A DNA stretch of 64,000 nucleotides, taken from Pseudomonas sp. PB101 (GTDB lineage Bacteria; Pseudomonadota; Gammaproteobacteria; Pseudomonadales; Pseudomonadaceae). The first letter of the stretch is position 1. Each line of letters begins with the position of its first letter. The stretch covers positions 98,596 to 162,595 of the forward strand of contig NZ_RWIR01000045.1 in assembly GCF_009764265.1 (NCBI RefSeq). Direction: 5' to 3'. Under the pieces are notes generated by a model, which saw only the letters and a list, made by a program, of their open reading frames with translations, did no database searches and was not told the DNA's origin. Positions 17,179 to 24,974 of this stretch are shown here, piece by piece. Both the position numbers and the translations under genes were made by a program.

Positions 17179-17607
17179 TTCTTGCGCTTGGCCTGCGATC
17201 CACTTCGCGGGCAAGCCCGCTCCCACACTGGATCAATGTCGTACACAAAATTTGTCCTCACAGAAGACCAAATGTGGCAGCAACTGTCTTGACCATGCCA
17301 CTCGTCATCGCCATTCGGCACCTTCCCGCAACATGGCATTCAGCCTGATCAGCAAGACACAAATGCAGGCAAGAGCGCGACTTTCGCGCTCTTGCCTCGC
17401 TCCCGATCATTGCCTGCTTCAAAAATCACACCGCACTCAGTGACCGCTCGTCTCAACTGGTATTTCTGACAGTAGTAAAGTGCGCTGGACGTAATAATAC
17501 TCGAACATTATTTGGTGACGTTGGATTGGACTTTTCGTTCTAGTGCAAAGGGTTGGTTTTCTATCTGTCCGTGAATGATTACCGCTCTATTAATGGAGGA
17601 CTCGTGT
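17179..17607. other. Intergenic region before the PIG-L gene: single REP and a perfect hairpin
   Basis: These 429 bases contain one REP (17203-17228) and a perfect 14-bp inverted repeat with a 3-base loop, AGGCAAGAGCGCGA/TCGCGCTCTTGCCT (17367-17397). No T-run follows the hairpin on the plus strand. From about 17450 the DNA becomes AT-rich, which carries on through the next gene. No convincing -35/-10 pair was found. Confidence 0.6.
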
Positions 17608-20061
17608 ATGGAAACCAAGCTGGAGTATGGGGTTAAACTTTTTTTGCTGCGGCGTGCAAGAGCATTGGCGATACTGGTGCTCGCATTGAGTGGCACCGCT
17701 TTCGCAAGTGAGTCATTTAAGATAATTCCCTACGGTGGGTTGAATCCAGAACGTGCAGCTTGTTCTGGAAATCATCTTGTTAGTGTTGTCGCTCATATGG
17801 ATGATGATCTGCTATTTGTTGAATCCGGCATATCAGAGGTCTTGGCTCAAGGTGGTTGTGTTACGGTTATTTTTATGGTTGGTGGGAGTTCTGGAGCGGG
17901 GTTTGAGTATGTGCTGAAACGAGAAAGAGCCTCCGAAAAAGCTTACGAAAGGATGCTGGGAGTCCGTACGGAATGGGCACCTTCTATAATTGAAGTCGGT
18001 CTCGTGAGCTTGAGAAGTGTAGTGGCTACTGCTAATTCAAGGTTAAGGTTGATTTTTTTAAGGGTGAAAGGTGGGCATGTCAGAGGTGGAGAAGTTCCTT
18101 TGGCAGATATGTTTGATTCTAACAGTCATGTGGTTAGCTGGTCGTATACAAATGATGTCTCGGGCCCAGCGAATATTTATACCAAGGCTACATTGGTTAT
18201 GAACCTGGCGAAAATTATCGAGGGGTTGGGTGCAACGAAAGTGTATGCCTTGAATCCTGATACAACTCCCTATATTGAACACCCGGATCATATTTACTCA
18301 GCCCGATTTGCGCGTGCTGCTCTTCGTAATGTGAGTCGAGATATTCCGGTTGCCTATCATGAAACCTATCCATCCGCCGGCGGTGTTGCATCGCTATCTC
18401 CAGAGGCTACACAGCGTAAGCGCGATATCGCTGCTACCTATTTTCATTATGAAGGAGCGGAGCCGGTAAGCAGTGTCTTTAGTGAGGCTACGTGGAATGG
18501 GAATTGGGTGGCTCGCAGGAATTTTAAACTGAGCAACGCTCACGAATTAGTACCAGAGGTAAACATCCCGCTGGAGCCTTTGGTTAACTTTGAAACTCAG
18601 CGGTGTTTGACTTCTAATGGAGAGGGAACAGAACCAGTCCTGTATGGGTGTAAGAAAGACGATGCACAGCTTTGGTCGTTTGTGCCCTCGTCAATCAAAG
18701 TGGGAGAAATGGGGGCTGCACTGTTAAAGAGTAAGTCGGGGCAGTGTGTTGCGATTGAAAATAATAGGTTAATCGAAAGGGGCTGCTCTGGAGGTGATGT
18801 CGCCCAGCAATGGACACCATGGGATTTCGGAAAAATATTTACGCCGCCGGTAGGCGCCGGTCGTTGCCTTGATGCATCGGCTGAATCATTAGTTAGCCAT
18901 TGTGCACAGTTCAATGGTGCCGCGTTATGGACAAGGAAAATAATTAATGTCGATAGCGACACAAAAGTCGAAGTTGCATTGGTAGGCGATGTTGTTGGTG
19001 ATGGAACAAGTAGTTTGGTGAAGGTGATCAGGCGTTCGGACGGCCCAGGGGTCGATGTATGGGTCTCTTCAACTAAAGATGGAATGGTTGAAAGTAAAGA
19101 GTGGTATGCAGGGCGAGTGGCTTTTGATGCGGAGTCTTTACAGTTTACGTGTGGAAATAATGAAATTTGTTATGATCAATCTCGTTATTTGCTGGCTGAT
19201 TTTGATGGTGATGGCAAGGCTGATTTAATGGCAATTTCACCGGGAAAAGGCGGCGGAACTCTGTTCAGTCTGATGAAGAACCTTAACAATAATTTCGACC
19301 ATCCTGAAGTATGGGCGACGTTAACTTCTCCATTTGATTATGAGCTTGCCCAGCAATACTTGGCGGGTGACTTTCGTGGTGTCGGCAAACAGGATGTGTT
19401 GATTGCGCATACCCGTGGCGATTCAGGTTTGAATTTTTGGGTGATGACGAATGAAGGAGGGGGGTTGAACGCTCCTTCCCTTTGGGCTCAAGCAGCAGGC
19501 CTTGGCAAGGCCGCGCATCTTTTTGTGGTTAATTCCGAGGGGGATGGTTTTTCAGATGTACTTGCGGTTGACTCGGTTGATGAGCATTTGAGGATGTCAG
19601 TACTTAAAAGTACGGGAAGCGGGTTTGTTGTTGGTCCGCCAAGAAATTACGTTGATTTTCACTATGCTCGATCAAAAATCGTCACAGTTAACTCACCTGT
19701 TACTCATCTGACGGATGTTTGGGTTTTGCACGCAAGGGGCGACGGGGCTGCAACTAATTTTTGGAGGCTTGCCAATAATGGTGATGGATCATTTACGCCA
19801 TCTGGATCTCCTGTCTACCAGGATGCTTCTCTAGCGTGGGCCGATATACAGCCCTATGCACGAACGTCAGGGACAGGTAGTCAAATTTTACTGGTCCATC
19901 GTGTTAATAACCCCGTTGGGGAATATTATTGGCGAGTGGGTCCTGTCGGCGTGAAAGCGCTTAATCTGAATGCTACCGGAGTTCCATTGGATTTAATTAA
20001 TTATGGTCAATTAGGCCTGTTTCAGTGGGCGAATCTGAAATGGCGGGCTCGTTTGAATTGA
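17608..20061 (+). CDS. Secreted PIG-L family deacetylase with lectin-like and FG-GAP repeats
   Basis: An 817-residue exported protein with a signal peptide ending near ALSGTAFAS (residue 34). The first domain (about 50-310) is PIG-L/LmbE type, a zinc-dependent N-acetyl-sugar deacetylase. Its motif is AHMDDD at 62-67, where the family normally has HPDD, and a second metal motif HPDH is at 225-228. A ricin-B-like region (about 330-455) has QxW-type repeats (QLW, QQW, ALW). The C-terminal half (about 460-817) has FG-GAP/VCBS-like repeats such as LADFDGDGKADLMAI and AGDFRGVGKQDVLIA. GGAGGA seven bases upstream sets the start. A/T-rich codon use contrasts with all neighbours, which suggests transfer. 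The substrate is unknown; a surface polysaccharide is likely. Confidence 0.8.
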   Translation: METKLEYGVKLFLLRRARALAILVLALSGTAFASESFKIIPYGGLNPERAACSGNHLVSVVAHMDDDLLFVESGISEVLAQGGCVTVIFMVGGSSGAGFEYVLKRERASEKAYERMLGVRTEWAPSIIEVGLVSLRSVVATANSRLRLIFLRVKGGHVRGGEVPLADMFDSNSHVVSWSYTNDVSGPANIYTKATLVMNLAKIIEGLGATKVYALNPDTTPYIEHPDHIYSARFARAALRNVSRDIPVAYHETYPSAGGVASLSPEATQRKRDIAATYFHYEGAEPVSSVFSEATWNGNWVARRNFKLSNAHELVPEVNIPLEPLVNFETQRCLTSNGEGTEPVLYGCKKDDAQLWSFVPSSIKVGEMGAALLKSKSGQCVAIENNRLIERGCSGGDVAQQWTPWDFGKIFTPPVGAGRCLDASAESLVSHCAQFNGAALWTRKIINVDSDTKVEVALVGDVVGDGTSSLVKVIRRSDGPGVDVWVSSTKDGMVESKEWYAGRVAFDAESLQFTCGNNEICYDQSRYLLADFDGDGKADLMAISPGKGGGTLFSLMKNLNNNFDHPEVWATLTSPFDYELAQQYLAGDFRGVGKQDVLIAHTRGDSGLNFWVMTNEGGGLNAPSLWAQAAGLGKAAHLFVVNSEGDGFSDVLAVDSVDEHLRMSVLKSTGSGFVVGPPRNYVDFHYARSKIVTVNSPVTHLTDVWVLHARGDGAATNFWRLANNGDGSFTPSGSPVYQDASLAWADIQPYARTSGTGSQILLVHRVNNPVGEYYWRVGPVGVKALNLNATGVPLDLINYGQLGLFQWANLKWRARLN

Positions 20062-20116
20062 AAGAGGAACCGTGCGGATTTATATGAGCAGTGCAACATG
20101 GCGATGTGTAAAGTAG

Positions 20117-20446
20117 TTAGTAGTCATCGCCACGTTCCGTTATGTCTTTTTCCTGCAAGGGCATCTGCGGCCCTATCGCCGTCGGAAACTTCCCCTTCAA
20201 ACTCCACGCAAACGCAATGATCTCGGCAATCGTCAGATAGAGCTCCTGGGGAATGCTGTCCCCCAGTTCCATTCTCGCCAACAGTCTCACCAGTTCGGCG
20301 TTTTCGTAGATCGGCACTTCGCAGTCGCGGGCGATGCGCAGGATTTCTTCCGCGAGCTCCTCGTCGCCCTTGGCGGTGAGGGTCGGGGCGTGGGTGCCGT
20401 CGTATTTGAGGGAGATGGCCTGGCGTGGGGTGTTGGGGTTTTTCAT
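20117..20446 (-). CDS. FlhB C-terminal paralogue (EscU/YscU-type fragment)
   Basis: A 109-residue protein resembling only the soluble C-terminal part of FlhB after its NPTH cleavage site: AISLKYDGTHAPTLTAKG matches FlhB AVALKYDPEKGNAPVLLAKG, and PQELYLTIAEIIAFAW matches PGGLYLAVAQVLAYVY. It has no membrane segments and no NPTH. Such FlhX-like proteins in other bacteria can replace part of FlhB's cleaved domain. The ATG overlaps the stop of the FliK-type gene (ATGA), so the two are co-translated. A role in the export specificity switch is inference. Confidence 0.85.
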   Translation of the reverse strand: MKNPNTPRQAISLKYDGTHAPTLTAKGDEELAEEILRIARDCEVPIYENAELVRLLARMELGDSIPQELYLTIAEIIAFAWSLKGKFPTAIGPQMPLQEKDITERGDDY

Positions 20447-22017
20447 GCGGTTTCGTCGACCCAGCGTTGTTCGAGGCGGGTTTGTGGGCCTTGGGGTGGC
20501 GTGCCGAGGTGGCAATCGAGGTCGCCGACGTTGAGGCCGGCGGACAGCAGGCGATCACGCAGCCCGGCCAGGTTGCTTTCGATCAGGCTGGCGGTGTACG
20601 GCTTTTCGGCCCAGAGCTGGCCGGAAAGGCTGCCGGTGATCAGTTGCGCCTGGATTTGCAGCGGCCCCAAGGGCTCCATGGCGAAGGCCAGTTCCACTCG
20701 CCACAGCTGTTGCTTGGGTTCGCGTTCTTCGCGACGTTCCTTTGGCTGTTCTTTTTCGGGTGAGTCTTCACGCTGGAACTTGACCTGCAGCGGCACGATG
20801 TCTTGCATGTTGCGCATCGGGATTTCCATCTGCCAGGTGCTCATCAGCCGTCCGTCGGCGGTGACGCCGGTTTGCTCCAGGCTCGACAGCTGATGGCTTT
20901 GCAGGCGCGAAACCGCGGCGGCGGCCAGGCGCAGAAGGTGTTCGAGGTCGCCTTCACCGTCGGAGCTTTGCAGCAGGCGTTCGGGCAGCGGGAAGCCGCT
21001 CGGCGACGGTTTGGCACTGACCTGGCCGAGCATGCCCAGGGCATTGCGGACAAAATTCGGCATGGCCTGGGCCAGGGTATTGGCGGCGATGATCGCGCCG
21101 AGGCTGGTGTTGGCCGGCAAGCCCTGACTCAGTTGCGCGACCAGTTTGAGCAAATCGCCTTTCATGTCCGGCGTCAGCGTCGGGTTTTGCCCGCTCAACA
21201 GTTTGCTTTCGAGAAAAGCGCCGCTGCCGGCCAGCGCCAGCGCCAGGCCCTTGGCAGTGCTCAGTTGCTGGACATCCGGCAGGCCGGCGAGCAGGCGGGT
21301 GGCGGCGCTGCGCAGTTCGGTGGAGGTCTGGTCCGAGGCAGGAAGGTTCTGCAGTAGCTTGAGCAAGCCATCCAGCGAGCCCTGGCGGCTTTGCTGGTCG
21401 ACCAGTTGCCGGGTCACCGCCAGTTGTTCCTGGCGGCTGCTCAGTGGCACGAATTTCAATGTCTGGCTGTCCTGCACCTGCGCACTCAGCAGGGTGCCGA
21501 TGCGCAAGGGCTGCGAACTGTCGATGTTCAGGGTGCTGCCGCTCAGTGCGGTGTTGAGCAGGCTCACCATCGAGCGAAACACCATGGGCTGGCCCGGCAC
21601 CTGCGGCAGCACTTGCGAGGTCAGCACCTTGCCCTGCAGCAGGGTGCCCACGGGCAATTGCGCGGTATCGATGCGGGTGAGGGTGGCAACACTGGAGGCA
21701 ATGGCCTGTTGCACCGTCACGGCCAGGTTGCCGGCCGAGGGCTGGCTGACGAGCAGCGTCGTGCCCTGGGCGAGCGGTTGATTGCTGGTGGTCTGGACCG
21801 TGGTCTGGCGTCCGCTGTCGAGGGTGACCTTGAGCAGCATCTGGAAAGTCTGATCCGCCTGCTTGAGCGACAGCACTTCGGCCTGGGCGGTCTGACCGAC
21901 GCTGATCAAACCTTCCACCGGCGTCAGCAACTTGAGCAGTTCACCGCTGACCGCCGGCGCACGCGAGGTCGCCGGGAGGGTTTGCGGTAGCGGGAGGATG
22001 TTCATTTCGCCTGTCAT
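20443..22017 (-). CDS. fliK: FliK-type flagellar hook-length control protein
   Basis: A 524-residue protein with a variable Gln/Leu/Thr-rich N-terminal two-thirds and a C-terminal Flg_hook domain (about 385-490) containing WRVELAFAMEPLGPLQIQAQLI and LWAEKPYTASLIESNLAGLRDRL. FliK measures hook length and makes FlhB switch substrates; its C-domain meets FlhB's C-domain, which fits the FlhB paralogue in the same transcript. Pseudomonas have another fliK in the main flagellar cluster, so this may be a second, divergent copy. Met1 or Met5 could be the start. It is transcribed away from ccmA. Confidence 0.8.
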   Translation of the reverse strand: MTGEMNILPLPQTLPATSRAPAVSGELLKLLTPVEGLISVGQTAQAEVLSLKQADQTFQMLLKVTLDSGRQTTVQTTSNQPLAQGTTLLVSQPSAGNLAVTVQQAIASSVATLTRIDTAQLPVGTLLQGKVLTSQVLPQVPGQPMVFRSMVSLLNTALSGSTLNIDSSQPLRIGTLLSAQVQDSQTLKFVPLSSRQEQLAVTRQLVDQQSRQGSLDGLLKLLQNLPASDQTSTELRSAATRLLAGLPDVQQLSTAKGLALALAGSGAFLESKLLSGQNPTLTPDMKGDLLKLVAQLSQGLPANTSLGAIIAANTLAQAMPNFVRNALGMLGQVSAKPSPSGFPLPERLLQSSDGEGDLEHLLRLAAAAVSRLQSHQLSSLEQTGVTADGRLMSTWQMEIPMRNMQDIVPLQVKFQREDSPEKEQPKERREEREPKQQLWRVELAFAMEPLGPLQIQAQLITGSLSGQLWAEKPYTASLIESNLAGLRDRLLSAGLNVGDLDCHLGTPPQGPQTRLEQRWVDETA

Positions 22018-22068
22018 ACGCGGTCACAACCTGAGGAAAATGCACTCTTTAGAGTAGGATCTGGCATG

Positions 22069-22074
22069 TATAAT
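22069..22074 (+). promoter_or_regulatory. Possible -10 element upstream of ccmA
   Basis: A perfect TATAAT lies about 150 bases before ccmA in the divergent fliK-ccmA gap. No good -35 at 16-18 bases was found, so this is only a candidate for the ccm operon promoter. Confidence 0.3.
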
Positions 22075-22216
22075 GCCGCGCCGTTGTATCCAAAAATGGC
22101 GAAAACTTTGCAATTGTTTGACGCAGCTCTCTAGAACAAGACGTCATTGCATCTATGCTGCATCTCTTTAACGGCCGCGCCAGTGCCGACTTGAACCGTA
22201 TAAGGCCCGTGAACCC

Positions 22217-22852
22217 TTGACCAGTCCTGTCCTGCAAACCGTTGCCCTTGCCTGTGAGCGAGACCTTCGGCTGCTCTTCGAAAATCTCGATTTGCGACTG
22301 GCCAGTGGCGAAATGGTACAAATCAGCGGCCCCAACGGCAGCGGCAAGACCAGCCTGTTGCGCCTGCTCTCGGGGCTGATGCAGCCGACCGCCGGTCAGG
22401 TGCTGCTCAACGGCCAGCCGCTGAACGAGCAACGCGGTGAGCTGGCGCGCAACCTGCTGTGGATCGGCCACGCGGCCGGGATCAAGGATTTGCTGACGCC
22501 GGAAGAGAACCTGAGCTGGCTGTGTGCCTTGCATCACCCGGCAAGCCATGAGGCGATCTGGCAGGCGCTGGCCGCGGTCGGGCTGCGTGGTTTCGAGGAT
22601 GTTCCCTGTCATACGTTGTCCGCTGGTCAGCAGCGCCGCGTCGCGCTGGCGCGCCTGTACCTGGACAGCCCGCCGCTGTGGATCCTCGATGAACCCTTTA
22701 CCGCCCTCGACAAGCAGGGCGTTGCGCAACTTGAAGAACACCTGGCCGGCCACTGCGAGCGCGGCGGCATGGTGGTGTTGACCACTCATCACACGCTGAG
22801 CCGGATGCCGGCCGGTTATCGTGACATCGATCTGGGGAGCTGGGCCGTATGA
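22217..22852 (+). CDS. ccmA: CcmA haem exporter ATP-binding protein
   Basis: A 211-residue ABC ATPase with Walker [10 protein letters not shown], signature LSAGQQRR and Walker B LWILDEPF. CcmA with CcmB, CcmC and CcmD forms the complex that releases holo-CcmE during cytochrome c maturation. The start is TTG at 22217; no ATG or GTG in frame gives a complete N-terminus. ccmB overlaps its stop by four bases. It is the first gene of the ccm operon. Confidence 0.95.
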   Translation: MTSPVLQTVALACERDLRLLFENLDLRLASGEMVQISGPNGSGKTSLLRLLSGLMQPTAGQVLLNGQPLNEQRGELARNLLWIGHAAGIKDLLTPEENLSWLCALHHPASHEAIWQALAAVGLRGFEDVPCHTLSAGQQRRVALARLYLDSPPLWILDEPFTALDKQGVAQLEEHLAGHCERGGMVVLTTHHTLSRMPAGYRDIDLGSWAV

Positions 22853-23517
22853 GTGTTTTCGGCCTGTTGGTCGCCCGTGAGGCCCGTCTGCTGTTCCGCC
22901 GTCCTGCGGAGCTGGCCAATCCGTTGGTTTTCTTCGCCATTGTGGTTTCGCTGTTCCCGCTGGCGGTCGGCCCCGAGTCTCAATTGTTGCAAACCTTGTC
23001 TCCGGGGCTGGTCTGGGTCGCGGCTCTTTTATCGGTTTTGCTCTCGCTGGACGGGCTTTTCCGCAGTGATTTCGAAGACGGATCCCTCGAACAGTGGGTC
23101 CTTTCGCCGCACCCCCTGGCTCTTCTGGTTTTGGCCAAGGTGCTGGCACACTGGGCTTTTTCCGGCCTGGCACTGGTTTTGCTCGCACCCTTGCTGGCGT
23201 TGATGCTCGGTTTGCCTGCCGCCTGTCTGCCGGTGTTGCTGCTTTCGCTGCTGCTCGGTACACCGGTACTGAGCCTGCTCGGTGCGGTGGGGGCGGCACT
23301 GACCGTGGGCCTGAAGCGCGGTGGCCTGTTACTGGCACTGCTGATTCTGCCGCTGTACATCCCGGTGTTGATCCTTGGCAGTGGCGCCTTGCAGGCTGCC
23401 TTGCAGGGCATGCCGGCGACCGGTTATCTGTTGTGGCTTGGTAGCCTGACCGCCCTGGCGATAACCCTGACACCCTTTGCAATAGCTGCTGGCCTGAAGA
23501 TCAGCGTCGGCGAATAA
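22849..23517 (+). CDS. ccmB: CcmB haem exporter permease
   Basis: A 222-residue inner-membrane protein with six hydrophobic segments and the CcmB N-terminal pattern ([34 protein letters not shown]). It is the membrane partner of CcmA. The ATG overlaps the ccmA stop (ATGA). Unlike the rest of the operon, a 73-base gap separates it from ccmC. Confidence 0.95.
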   Translation: MSVFGLLVAREARLLFRRPAELANPLVFFAIVVSLFPLAVGPESQLLQTLSPGLVWVAALLSVLLSLDGLFRSDFEDGSLEQWVLSPHPLALLVLAKVLAHWAFSGLALVLLAPLLALMLGLPAACLPVLLLSLLLGTPVLSLLGAVGAALTVGLKRGGLLLALLILPLYIPVLILGSGALQAALQGMPATGYLLWLGSLTALAITLTPFAIAAGLKISVGE

Positions 23518-23523
23518 TGAGGT

Positions 23524-23559
23524 CTGATCAAATTTTGATCAGCAAAGACCCAAGCTCTT
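23524..23559. promoter_or_regulatory. Perfect palindrome in the ccmB-ccmC gap
   Basis: CTGATCAAATTTTGATCAG (23524-23542) is a perfect 9+1+9 palindrome, nested in outer arms GGTCT/AGACC. It is followed by a second stem GCTCTT/AAGAGC beginning near 23554. It is the only sizeable gap inside ccmA-I. It could be an operator or an RNA structure controlling ccmC onward; this is inference. Confidence 0.4.
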
Positions 23560-23590
23560 CACAGTAAAGAGCAACCGTGATGGAAACAGT

Positions 23591-24346
23591 ATGAACTGGA
23601 CGTGGTTTCACAAACTCGGCTCGCCCAAATGGTTTTACGGCATCAGCGGCAGAATGCTGCCCTGGTTGAGCGTCGCGGCGTTGCTGCTGATCAGCGTTGG
23701 CGTGGTCTGGGGCCTGGCCTTCGCGCCGCCGGACTATCAGCAGGGCAACAGCTTTCGCATCATCTATATCCACGTCCCGGCCGCCATGCTGGCGCAGTCC
23801 ATCTACGTGATGCTGGCCGTGTGCGGCATCGTCGGTCTGGTATGGAAGATGAAACTGGCCGACGTCGCCCTGCAATGCGCGGCGCCCATCGGTGCCTGGA
23901 TGACCGCCGTGGCGCTGGTCACCGGGGCGATCTGGGGCAAGCCGACCTGGGGCTCGTGGTGGGTCTGGGATGCACGCCTGACGTCGATGCTTATCCTGCT
24001 GTTCCTGTACTTCGGTCTCATTGCACTGGGCAACGCCATCAGCAATCGTGACAGCGCCGCCAAGGCCTGTGCGGTGCTGGCGATCGTCGGCGTGATCAAC
24101 ATCCCGATCATCAAGTACTCGGTGGAGTGGTGGAACACCCTGCACCAGGGCGCAACCTTCACCCTCACCGAAAAACCGGCGATGCCCGCCGAGATGTGGC
24201 TGCCATTGCTGCTGACAGCGTTGGGTTTCTACTGTTTCTTCGGCGCGGTGCTGTTGCTGCGCATGCGTCTTGAAGTGCTCAAGCGCGAAGCCCGGGCCAG
24301 TTGGGTGAAAGCGGAAGTGGAAAACAGCCTGGAGGTCGCTCGATGA
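23591..24346 (+). CDS. ccmC: CcmC haem handling protein
   Basis: A 251-residue protein with six transmembrane segments and the tryptophan-rich periplasmic haem-binding motif [13 protein letters not shown] near residue 120. It loads haem onto CcmE. Conserved His residues flank the motif ([15 protein letters not shown] near residue 60). The stop overlaps the ccmD ATG. The start follows GGAAACAGT. Confidence 0.96.
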   Translation: MNWTWFHKLGSPKWFYGISGRMLPWLSVAALLLISVGVVWGLAFAPPDYQQGNSFRIIYIHVPAAMLAQSIYVMLAVCGIVGLVWKMKLADVALQCAAPIGAWMTAVALVTGAIWGKPTWGSWWVWDARLTSMLILLFLYFGLIALGNAISNRDSAAKACAVLAIVGVINIPIIKYSVEWWNTLHQGATFTLTEKPAMPAEMWLPLLLTALGFYCFFGAVLLLRMRLEVLKREARASWVKAEVENSLEVAR

Positions 24347-24519
24347 GTTTTGCTTCATTCGGCGACTTCATCGCCATGGGTCATCATGGCCTGTATGTCT
24401 GGTCAGCCTATGGCATCTGCCTGGCGGTATTGGCCCTCAACGTGGCGGCGCCGATCCTGGCCCGCAAGCGGTATCTGCAACAAGAGGCGCGTCGTCTGCG
24501 CCGGGAGAACGGCAAGTGA
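24343..24519 (+). CDS. ccmD: CcmD small haem exporter subunit
   Basis: A 58-residue single-span protein with the CcmD pattern: a short N-terminus ([22 protein letters not shown]), one transmembrane helix, and a basic cytoplasmic tail ([16 protein letters not shown]). It stabilises the CcmABC-CcmE complex. The ATG overlaps the ccmC stop and its own end overlaps the ccmE GTG. Confidence 0.93.
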   Translation: MSFASFGDFIAMGHHGLYVWSAYGICLAVLALNVAAPILARKRYLQQEARRLRRENGK

Positions 24520-24971
24520 ATCCGCTGCGCAAAAAGCGTCTTATCATCATTCTTGCGATCCTGGTCGGGGTCGGCGCTGCCGTTGGCCTGGCCCTGAGCG
24601 CCCTGCAGCAGAACATCAACCTGTTTTACACACCAACGCAGATCGCCAATGGCGAAGCGCCACAAGACACACGCATCCGTGCCGGCGGCATGGTCGAGGC
24701 CGGTTCCTTGCAGCGCTCCGGCGACTCGCTGGACGTGAAATTCGTCGTCACCGATTTCAACAAATCCGTGACCATCACTTATCGCGGCATCCTCCCGGAC
24801 CTGTTCCGCGAAGGGCAGGGCATCGTCGCCCTGGGCAAGCTCAACGCCGATGGCGTGGTGGTGGCCGATGAAGTGCTGGCCAAGCACGACGAGAAATACA
24901 TGCCGCCGGAAGTGACCAAGGCGCTGAAAGACAGCGGCCAGTCGGCACCCACTCCCGCGAAAGAGGGCTAA
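24516..24971 (+). CDS. ccmE: CcmE periplasmic haem chaperone
   Basis: A 151-residue protein with one N-terminal membrane anchor (about 8-28) and a periplasmic OB-fold domain. The covalent haem-binding His lies in [11 protein letters not shown], the family HxxxY motif. It carries haem from CcmC to the CcmF/H ligation complex. The start is GTG at 24516, overlapping ccmD. The C-terminal tail is polar and variable. Confidence 0.96.
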   Translation: MNPLRKKRLIIILAILVGVGAAVGLALSALQQNINLFYTPTQIANGEAPQDTRIRAGGMVEAGSLQRSGDSLDVKFVVTDFNKSVTITYRGILPDLFREGQGIVALGKLNADGVVVADEVLAKHDEKYMPPEVTKALKDSGQSAPTPAKEG

Positions 24972-24974
24972 CTG

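Noticed and set aside
22018..22140. Possible sigma28 promoter for the fliK-type gene on the minus strand (TCAAAC ... GCCATTTT)
   Set aside because: The -10 departs from GCCGATAA at several places and the spacing is off.
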